Part shown: positions 5,286-10,275 of the stretch, in pieces
Numbering within the stretch: position 1 is the stretch's first letter
Layout: each line of letters opens with the position of its first letter
Assembly (NCBI RefSeq): GCF_000716535.1
Contig: NZ_JNWV01000087.1
Location: 1 to 10,275 of the forward strand
Length of the DNA: 10,275 nt
Reading direction: 5' to 3'
DNA from: Streptomyces flaveolus
GTDB taxonomy: Bacteria; Actinomycetota; Actinomycetes; Streptomycetales; Streptomycetaceae
Made by a program: the position numbers and the translations under genes
The notes under the pieces: generated by a model
Database searches by the model: none
What the model was told of the DNA's origin: nothing
The model's input: the letters and a program-made list of their open reading frames with translations, nothing else

Positions 5286-6913
5286 GCGTCGTACAGGTTG
5301 CGCGGGCGTACGGCGTCCGTGGTGCCGTACAGCTCCAGGCGGGAGTGCAGGTCTCCGGTGAAGTCGGGGACGTCGGTCTGGTCGAACTCGCGGACCTCGT
5401 TGATGCCGACGGTCGCCGAGTACGGGGCGAGGCCGTCGATCTTCATCAGGCCCGCCCGGCCGTTGGTGACCCGGATGTTCCAGTGGGTGAACCGGGCGCC
5501 GAAGAGCGGGCCGGCGCTGGCGTCGCCGCCGTGGCGGCCGTTGTTGTCGACGGTGATGTCGGTGCGGACGTTGGCGAAGGGCAGACCGCGGTGGCTGTCG
5601 AAGGTGCCCATCCGCATGTCACCGCGTGACCAGACGTTGTGGGAGGAGAGTCCTTCGACGTTGATGCCGTGCAGTTGCGTGTTCGCGGGGGCGGGGACCG
5701 TGCGCTCCTCGATGGTGAAGTCCTCGATCAGGTTGTCGTGGGAGCCCTCGCGGCAGAAGTACGGGTGGTGCGAGCCCCGGCCGGCGACCCGGGTACGGCG
5801 CAGGGTGCAGGCGGAGGCGGCGACCAGGCCGAAGCCGTTGTCGACGTGGCGGACCGTGACGTCGTCCACCCAGCAGTCGTAGGCGCACTGGAGGACGACG
5901 CCGTTGTAGCCCTTGTCGAGGAGGTGCGGGGACTGCGGGGTCTGCACCGCTTCGAGGGTCAGCCCTTCGACGCCCGATCCGGTCAGCTCGGTCACGTGCG
6001 TGGTCAGGCGCGGGTCCCACTCCGGGCGGATGTCGAGCGGGAGGGGGCGTTCCAGGGTGACGCGCCGGCCGTGGACGCGGTGGACGCGGACGGGCCATTC
6101 GTAGGGGACGTACGACGTCAGTTTCGTCTTGTCGTCCCAGACGTAGGCCGCCGGGCCGGGGCCGTCGCCCGCCATGTGCTGGAGGAGGGTGTGGGTGGAG
6201 TCGTCGGCGAGGCGGAGGAGGACGAGCCGGCCGGGGTGGAGGGCGGAGGCGTCGGCGACCGTGACCGTCCACGAGCCGCGCTTCGCCGGTGCGACGGTGG
6301 TGAGGGTCGTCCACTCGTCCCGCCGGTTGCCGGTCCAGCCCTCGAAGGGCCAGGCCCGGTCCCTGATGGCGGCGGTCAGGGATTCCCAACGGGCCCTCGG
6401 CGCCAGCCAGATGAGGCCGCCCGCCCAGGACCAGGAGGACTTGTCACCGCCGTAGCGGGAGCCGTAGACGCCGATCAGCTCGGTGAGGTTCTTCGTCGCG
6501 TACAGGGTCGTACGGCCGCTGCCGGCGCCGCGCAGGACGACGTTCGAGTCGCCGAGGCGGATGACGTCGTCGATGCGGTAGGTGCCGGGCGGGATGGTGA
6601 CCGTGCCACCGCCGGCCCTTCCGGCGGCGGCGATGGCACGGTTGATCGCGGGGGCGCAGTCCGTGGTGCCGTCGGCCACGGCGCCGTACGCCGTGACGTC
6701 GGCGACGATCCGGGGGCGGGGGAAGCGGCTCGCCCCGGCCCGGTAGCCCGCCCGGCCGATGTACGGGATCTGCGGGTGGGTGAGCGGAGTGCGGGTGAAC
6801 TCCCGCCAGAGTGCGGGGGGTTCGGCCGCCCGCGCGGTGCCGGTCGCGGCGCCCAGGGCCACCGCGGTGGCGCCGGCGAGCAGGCTCCGTCTGGTGAGGT
6901 GCGCGTTGCTCAT
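5264..6913 (-). CDS. Tat-secreted right-handed beta-helix (pectate lyase 3-like) protein
   Basis: A 549-residue exported protein. The N-terminus MSNAHLTRRSLLAGATAVAL is a twin-arginine signal (TRRSLL), with cleavage probably after ARA (about residue 29). Residues about 70-140 (VTAYGAVADGTTDCAPAINR, GGGTVTIPPGTYRIDDVIRL, then VLRGAGSGRTTLY) are the hallmark of the Pectate_lyase_3 N-terminal beta-helix entry shared by polysaccharide lyases, GH28-related enzymes and phage tailspikes. Later repeats (GVEGLTLEA, CWVDDVTVRHVDNGFGLV, DNLIEDFTIEE) are typical helix coils. The motif FDSHRGLPFANVRTDITVDN near residue 450 resembles the DUF4955-type tail of some carbohydrate-active proteins, from memory only. 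Substrate unknown; a plant or microbial polysaccharide is plausible. The start at 6913 has a GGGTGG-containing purine-rich leader; an alternative ATG lies at 6931. An AT-rich dyad cluster lies upstream. Confidence 0.85.
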   Translation of the reverse strand: MSNAHLTRRSLLAGATAVALGAATGTARAAEPPALWREFTRTPLTHPQIPYIGRAGYRAGASRFPRPRIVADVTAYGAVADGTTDCAPAINRAIAAAGRAGGGTVTIPPGTYRIDDVIRLGDSNVVLRGAGSGRTTLYATKNLTELIGVYGSRYGGDKSSWSWAGGLIWLAPRARWESLTAAIRDRAWPFEGWTGNRRDEWTTLTTVAPAKRGSWTVTVADASALHPGRLVLLRLADDSTHTLLQHMAGDGPGPAAYVWDDKTKLTSYVPYEWPVRVHRVHGRRVTLERPLPLDIRPEWDPRLTTHVTELTGSGVEGLTLEAVQTPQSPHLLDKGYNGVVLQCAYDCWVDDVTVRHVDNGFGLVAASACTLRRTRVAGRGSHHPYFCREGSHDNLIEDFTIEERTVPAPANTQLHGINVEGLSSHNVWSRGDMRMGTFDSHRGLPFANVRTDITVDNNGRHGGDASAGPLFGARFTHWNIRVTNGRAGLMKIDGLAPYSATVGINEVREFDQTDVPDFTGDLHSRLELYGTTDAVRPRNLYDAQRALLR

Positions 6914-6944
6914 GTCCACCCGCCCCTTCATCTTCCCGAGGTCC

Positions 6945-6973
6945 ATGAATACGAACGATTCATGAATATGAAT
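6945..6973. promoter_or_regulatory. AT-rich ATGAAT/ATTCAT dyad cluster upstream of the beta-helix gene
   Basis: ATGAAT occurs at 6945-6950, 6962-6967 and 6968-6973, and its complement ATTCAT at 6958-6963. Together these make a 19-bp dyad (ATGAAT-ACGAACG-ATTCAT, 6945-6963) and an overlapping perfect 10-bp palindrome ATTCATGAAT (6958-6967). It lies 32-60 bp upstream of the gene start in otherwise GC-rich DNA, where a promoter is expected, and looks like a repressor operator. The cognate regulator is not identifiable. Confidence 0.5.
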
Positions 6974-7053
6974 GACGTTCAGGAATGCGTTGGCGGTGAG
7001 CATGCCACTGTGCCCGGCGAGCGGGAAAGGGGTCGTACGAAGAAAAGCGGGCG

Positions 7054-7554
7054 TCAGTCCGCGGGGCGGTCGATCAGGTGCATGAACGCCTCCAGGTTGC
7101 GCGTGGACTCGCCGCGCGCCACCCGCCAGGCGTACTCCTTGCGGATCGAGGAGGCGAAGCCCAGCTCCAGCAGGGTGTTGAAGGCGCCGTCGGCCGCTTC
7201 CAGGACCTGGCCGAGGAGCCGGTCGACCCCGTCCGGGGTGACGGCGGCGAGGGGCAGCCGGGCGGTGACGTAGACGTCGCCGAGGTGGTCCACGGCGTAA
7301 CTCACGCCGTACAGCTTGAGGTTGCGCTCCAGCAGCCAGCGGTGGACACCCGCCTCGTTCTCGTCGGGGTGGCGGACGACGAAGGCGTTGAGGGAGAGGG
7401 AGTGGCGGCCGACGAGGAAGGACACGGTGGTGGACAGCTTGCGCGTACCGGGGAGCTTGACCACGTAGTTCCCGGGCTCGGGGTTCTCCCACTCCAGCTC
7501 CGCGTCCCGGAAGACGCCCTCCAGGACCTGTCCGGCCTTCTCGACATCACCCAT
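7054..7554 (-). CDS. YbjN domain-containing protein
   Basis: A 166-residue cytoplasmic protein, [20 protein letters not shown].... It has the YbjN/type III secretion chaperone-like alpha-beta sandwich: an N-terminal helix, strands [20 protein letters not shown] and [20 protein letters not shown] (about residues 29-72), helix [20 protein letters not shown], strand [12 protein letters not shown], and a long C-terminal helix pair ([20 protein letters not shown]). YbjN proteins lack enzymatic motifs; E. coli YbjN has been linked to stress and motility, but the actinobacterial role is unknown. The start codon overlaps the last 8 bp of mshA, so translation is very probably coupled and no separate ribosome site is needed. 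The conserved linkage suggests a link to thiol metabolism, which is inference only. Confidence 0.88.
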   Translation of the reverse strand: MGDVEKAGQVLEGVFRDAELEWENPEPGNYVVKLPGTRKLSTTVSFLVGRHSLSLNAFVVRHPDENEAGVHRWLLERNLKLYGVSYAVDHLGDVYVTARLPLAAVTPDGVDRLLGQVLEAADGAFNTLLELGFASSIRKEYAWRVARGESTRNLEAFMHLIDRPAD

Positions 7555-8980
7555 GGTGGGAGGGTACGCGACGGCGGTGGGACTGGGTCGCGGCCGTGTA
7601 GACGTCGGCGGTGGCGGCGGCGGCCGCGTCCCAGCCGAAGGACTGGGCGTGCCGGGCGGCCGCCCGGCCCATGCGCGCCGAGAGGGCCGGTTCGTCGGCG
7701 AACCGGCGCAGCACGCGCGCGTAGTCGACCGGATCGTGGCCCTGGACGAGGAAGCCGGTCTCGCCGTCACGCACGGCCACCGGCAGACCGCCCACCGAGG
7801 CCGCGAGCACCGGCGTCCCGGACGCCTGCGCCTCGATGGCGACCAGTCCGAAGGACTCGCTGTACGACGGCATGACGAGGACGGACGCGGCCCTGAACCA
7901 GTCCGCCAGCTCCTCCTGGCAGACCGGCGGGCGGAACCGCACGACGTCCGCGATGCCCAGCCGGGCCGCGAGCTTCTGCAGCCCCTCCGGCTTGGCGAGC
8001 CCGCTGCCGCTGGGGCCCCCGACGACCGGGACGAGGATGCGGGAGCGCAGCTCCGGGCGCTCGTCCAGCAGGACGGCGACGGCGCGCAGCAGGATGTCCG
8101 GCGCCTTGAGGGGCTGTATGCGGCCCGCGAAGAGGGGGATCAGGGCGTCTCGCGGGAGACCGAGGCGGGCGCGGGCGGCGGCGCGGGCGTCGTCGGCGCC
8201 GGCGGGCGGGCCGGCGGGCGGGAAGCCGTCCTTCAGGGAGCCGAAGCCGTCCTTCGAGGACGCTTCCTTGGGGGAGCCGTCCTTCGGGAAGGGGCGGAAG
8301 CGGTCCAGGTTCACGCCGGGGTGGACGACGGCGACCTTCGCGGGGTCGGCGGCGTAGTACTGGACCAGCTCGCCGGCCTCCTCGGCGGTGTTGGCGATCA
8401 GCCGGTCGGCGGCGGCCACGATCTGGGTCTCGCCGATGACCCGGGCGGCGGGCTCGGGGGTGTCGCCGTCGGCCAGGCTGGCGTTCTTGACCTTGGCCAT
8501 GGTGTGCATGGCGTGCACCAGCGGCACGCCCCAGCGCTGGGCGGCGAGCCAGCCGACGTGGCCGGAGAGCCAGTAGTGGGAGTGGACGAGGTCGTAGTAG
8601 CCGGGGCGGTGGCCGGCCCAGGCCTGCATCACACCGTGCGTGAAGGCGCAGAGCTGGGCCGGCAAGTCCTCCTTGGCCAGGCCCTCGTAGGGGCCCGCGT
8701 CGACGTGCCGGACGAGGACGCCGGGGGCCAGCTCGACGACGGGGGGCAGGCCGCCGGCCGTGGCCCGGGTGAAGATCTCGACCTCGATGTTGATCGCGGC
8801 CAGCCGCTGGGCCAGCTCCACGATGTAGACGTTCATGCCGCCCGCGTCGCCCGTGCCGGGCTGGTGGAGCGGGGAGGTGTGCACGGAGAGCATGGCGACC
8901 CGGCGGGGCCTGCGGTACAGCCGCAGCCGCGTGCCGGCCGACGGGGAGCGTCGCCCGAGCCTGCTGACGTACTGGCTCAC
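7547..8980 (-). CDS. mshA: D-inositol-3-phosphate glycosyltransferase MshA (mycothiol biosynthesis)
   Basis: A 477-residue GT4-family, GT-B-fold retaining glycosyltransferase. It transfers GlcNAc from UDP-GlcNAc to 1D-myo-inositol 3-phosphate, the committed step of mycothiol synthesis in the cytoplasm. The N-terminal domain shows [20 protein letters not shown] (acceptor and sugar-nucleotide loop, residues 32-51), then [20 protein letters not shown] and [20 protein letters not shown]. The C-terminal domain has [20 protein letters not shown] and the EX7E motif ESFGLVAIE (about E375 and E383). The start at GTG 8980 has a perfect AAGGAGG eight bases upstream and begins [12 protein letters not shown] as in Streptomyces MshA; an in-frame upstream start at 9067 is unnecessary. 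A KDG-rich repeat insert interrupts the sequence at residues 232-256. A sigma-R-like promoter lies upstream, and the gene is coupled to ybjN downstream. Confidence 0.96.
   Translation of the reverse strand: MSQYVSRLGRRSPSAGTRLRLYRRPRRVAMLSVHTSPLHQPGTGDAGGMNVYIVELAQRLAAINIEVEIFTRATAGGLPPVVELAPGVLVRHVDAGPYEGLAKEDLPAQLCAFTHGVMQAWAGHRPGYYDLVHSHYWLSGHVGWLAAQRWGVPLVHAMHTMAKVKNASLADGDTPEPAARVIGETQIVAAADRLIANTAEEAGELVQYYAADPAKVAVVHPGVNLDRFRPFPKDGSPKEASSKDGFGSLKDGFPPAGPPAGADDARAAARARLGLPRDALIPLFAGRIQPLKAPDILLRAVAVLLDERPELRSRILVPVVGGPSGSGLAKPEGLQKLAARLGIADVVRFRPPVCQEELADWFRAASVLVMPSYSESFGLVAIEAQASGTPVLAASVGGLPVAVRDGETGFLVQGHDPVDYARVLRRFADEPALSARMGRAAARHAQSFGWDAAAAATADVYTAATQSHRRRVPSHHG
8222..8285 (-). 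repeat. Short in-frame repeats inside mshA (KDG linker)
   Basis: On the plus strand AGCCGTCCTTC recurs at 8224-8234, 8245-8255 and 8275-8285; the first two are embedded in 13-bp copies exactly 21 bp apart. In the protein this produces [20 protein letters not shown], a low-complexity loop between NLDRFRPFP and the ARARLGLP helix that opens the second domain. Unit lengths (21 and 30 bp) preserve the frame. Confidence 0.6.
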
Positions 8981-8988
8981 CTGGCGTT

Positions 8989-8995
8989 CCTCCTT
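8989..8995 (-). promoter_or_regulatory. Ribosome binding site AAGGAGG that sets the mshA start
   Basis: On the minus strand AAGGAGG lies eight bases before GTG 8980, a near-ideal Shine-Dalgarno and spacing. It decides between this GTG and the upstream in-frame ATG at 9067. Confidence 0.85.
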
Positions 8996-9043
8996 GTTGC
9001 GGGCATGCCTGACGAGGGCCCACCGCGCCCTCCAAGCTGGTCC

Positions 9044-9072
9044 AACAGTGAGCGGGTGTCCGGCCATTTCCC
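9044..9072 (-). promoter_or_regulatory. Sigma-R-like promoter for mshA
   Basis: On the minus strand GGGAAAT (9072-9066) is followed by 19 bases and then GTT (9046-9044). The sigma-R consensus in S. coelicolor is GGAAT-N18/19-GTT, so the -35 matches at all but one base and the -10 is exact. mshA is an established sigma-R target in S. coelicolor, where thiol oxidation inactivates the anti-sigma RsrA. Predicted transcription start is near 9037, giving a leader of about 55-60 bases. Confidence 0.55.
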
Positions 9073-9197
9073 GATCAGGCGGCTTTACCGAATCATTACC
9101 CGAGATCGATCAACGGTTCGAATGCGGACGGCGTCGGCGGCAGTCGCCCCGAGGGATGCCGGGAACCGCGCGACCAGCGACGACGCACCCTCGGCGA

Positions 9198-9209
9198 GCG
9201 GCCGGCCGC
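9198..9209. repeat. 12-bp perfect palindrome GCGGCCGGCCGC
   Basis: Perfect palindrome ending 21 bases before the TACCCT -10 candidate of the methyltransferase gene, overlapping the edge of where its -35 would sit. It could be an operator, but such G/C palindromes occur by chance in this base composition. Confidence 0.25.
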
Positions 9210-9230
9210 GAGCCTCCGGCGGCGTCCGCT

Positions 9231-9236
9231 TACCCT
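9231..9236 (+). promoter_or_regulatory. Probable -10 element (TACCCT) of a leaderless methyltransferase promoter
   Basis: TACCCT fits TANNNT and ends seven bases before ATG 9244. No Shine-Dalgarno precedes this ATG, so transcription probably starts at the start codon. No clear -35 is visible. Confidence 0.4.
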
Positions 9237-9243
9237 CGTACCC

Positions 9244-10056
9244 ATGACAGCCCGCGCAGCCACCCGCCCCCTGGGTACGGTGACGCGCGGGACGACCAAC
9301 CCCAACCGGCTGCGCCGCATGGACCGCTGGATCGCGGCCACGCACGGCGCCGAGCTGCGCCGCGCGAGCGACCCCGTGGCGATCGACCTGGGATACGGCG
9401 CCGCCCCCTGGACCGCCGTGGAACTGCTGACCCGGCTCCGCGCGGCAGCGCCTCGCGCGCGTGTCGTCGGCATCGAGATCGAACCGGAGCGGGTGGCTGC
9501 GGCCCGGCCGTACGAGCGGGAGGGACTGACCTTCCGGCACGGCGGCTTCGAGATCCCCGTCCCCGGGCGCCCGGCGCTGATCCGGGCCGCCAACGTGCTG
9601 CGCCAGTACGACGAGGGCGAGGTCGCGGCGGTGTGGGAGCGGCTGCGCGCGCGGCTCGCCCCGGCGGCCGGCGGCTCGCGCGGCGGGCTGCTGGTCGAGG
9701 GGACGTGCGACGAGATCGGGCGGCGGCACGTGTGGGTGGCGCTCGGCCCGGAGGGTCCGCGCACGGTCACCTTCGCCACCCGGCTGGGCTCCCTGGACCG
9801 CCCCTCCGACCTCGCCGAGCGCCTGCCGAAGGCGCTGATCCACCGCAATGTCCCGGGCGAGCCGGTGCACGCCTTCCTCCGGGACTTCGACCGCGCCTGG
9901 GCCGCCGCCGCGCCCTACGCCTCCTACGGCGCCCGACAGCGCTGGCTGCGCGCGGTACGGGACCTGACCACCGACTGGCCCGTCACCGACTCCCCGGCCC
10001 GCTGGCGGCAGGGCGAAGTGACGCTGGCCTGGACGGCATTGGCTCCCCGAACCTGA
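9244..10056 (+). CDS. Class I SAM-dependent methyltransferase-like protein
   Basis: A 270-residue cytoplasmic protein. Residues about 45-85 form a Rossmann SAM-binding site: PVAIDLGYGAAPWTAVELLT (motif I, here DLGYGAAPW instead of the usual DxGxGxG), followed by VVGIEIEPERVAAARP (motif II, with acidic residues expected to bind the SAM ribose). Later strands read LIRAANVLRQYDEGEVAAVW (about 117-136) and GGLLVEGTCDEIGRRHVWVA (about 148-167). The C-terminal half (FLRDFDRAWAAAAPYASYGA) probably forms the substrate lid; the substrate is unknown. ATG 9244 is chosen because it follows a leaderless-type -10 and starts MTARAATRPLGTVTRGTTNP, a basic, Thr/Arg-rich lead-in to NRLRRMDRWI. It is divergent from mshA across 263 bp. 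A 20-bp tandem repeat array begins at its stop codon. Confidence 0.88.
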   Translation: MTARAATRPLGTVTRGTTNPNRLRRMDRWIAATHGAELRRASDPVAIDLGYGAAPWTAVELLTRLRAAAPRARVVGIEIEPERVAAARPYEREGLTFRHGGFEIPVPGRPALIRAANVLRQYDEGEVAAVWERLRARLAPAAGGSRGGLLVEGTCDEIGRRHVWVALGPEGPRTVTFATRLGSLDRPSDLAERLPKALIHRNVPGEPVHAFLRDFDRAWAAAAPYASYGARQRWLRAVRDLTTDWPVTDSPARWRQGEVTLAWTALAPRT

Positions 10057-10275
10057 CTCCGACGCCCCGGGGGCTGACCGGGATGCCATGACCTTGAGGC
10101 CGACGCGCAGGGGGTGAACCCGACGCCCCGGCCCTGAACCCGACACCCAGGATCCGACCCCGACGCCCCGGCCCTGAACCCAACGCCCAAGGGCTGTACC
10201 CAACACCCAGCCCTCGACCCAACCCCCAGGCCCTAACCCCAACATCCAGACCCTGCCCCCCACACCCCCCAATCC
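10054..10275. repeat. Degenerate 20-bp tandem repeat array (about 11 units, continues off the window)
   Basis: After the methyltransferase stop the sequence repeats with period 20. Unit starts fall at 10075, 10095, 10115, 10135, 10155, 10175, 10195, 10215, 10235 and 10255, with a first unit one base longer at 10054. The best copies read TGAACCCGACGCCCCGGCCC (10115-10134); later copies drift toward A/C-only sequence. There is no long dyad, no CRISPR-like spacer structure and no gene. Because 20 is not a multiple of three, all frames are cycled, and the minus strand reads as a spurious Gly/Val-rich open frame. Confidence 0.85.

Noticed and set aside
5639..7273. 544-codon plus-strand frame rich in Gly, Val and Asp
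   Set aside because: Shadow of the beta-helix gene with the biased composition typical of antisense GC-rich frames.
5264..7492. N-terminal extension of the beta-helix gene up to 7492
   Set aside because: It would place a Tat signal in the middle of the protein and run antisense-like through the ybjN gene; the Tat signal start at 6913 is correct.
9085..10272. 395-codon minus-strand Gly/Arg-rich frame covering the repeats and the methyltransferase
   Set aside because: Antisense to a recognisable methyltransferase, and its N-terminus is only the translated 20-bp repeat; no ribosome site.
10054..10275. CRISPR array
   Set aside because: Units are contiguous at 20 bp without unique spacers, and no cas genes are present.

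Overview
The window looks like chromosomal DNA of a Streptomyces or a very close actinomycete. It is GC-rich, with strong G/C preference at third codon positions in the confident genes, frequent GTG starts, mycothiol biosynthesis (mshA), a Tat-exported enzyme and several probable leaderless starts. This reading is from sequence alone.

Layout, left to right. Positions 1-263 (minus) hold the N-terminal part of a membrane-anchored protein that runs off the window. Positions 264-1024 are gene-poor, with one good hairpin (434-467). From 1025 to 3290 everything reads on the minus strand: a DUF1877/YfbM-like protein, an actinobacterial hypothetical, a small frameshifted gene remnant, a three-helix membrane protein, a strong terminator-like hairpin, and a small secreted four-cysteine protein. 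The 240-bp gap 3291-3530 carries several dyads and a striking match to the ECF41 sigma-factor promoter, pointing at the next gene: an AhpD-like carboxymuconolactone decarboxylase family protein (3531-4004, plus). A DUF2000 gene (4016-4441, minus) and an AraC-family regulator (4491-5285, plus) form a tight divergent pair. The AraC gene overlaps by 22 bp the end of a Tat-secreted right-handed beta-helix (pectate-lyase-3-like) protein (5264-6913, minus), which has an AT-rich dyad cluster in its upstream region.

The right third looks like conserved core: ybjN-like (7054-7554) and mshA (7547-8980) overlap by 8 bp on the minus strand, behind a sigma-R-like promoter and a perfect Shine-Dalgarno. A class I SAM-dependent methyltransferase (9244-10056) diverges from them. 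The window ends in a degenerate 20-bp tandem repeat array (10054-10275) that continues beyond the edge.

Functionally, two genes (the AhpD-like protein and mshA) relate to redox/thiol homeostasis, and each has a promoter candidate for an alternative sigma factor suited to it (ECF41 and sigma-R). The DUF2000/AraC pair is a probable self-contained regulatory unit. I saw no CRISPR array, rRNA, complete tRNA, complete insertion sequence or obvious defence or biosynthetic cluster. The most unusual items are the ECF41-type promoter without a sigma gene nearby, the KDG-repeat insertion inside MshA, the frameshifted small gene, the lyase operator cluster and the terminal 20-bp repeats.
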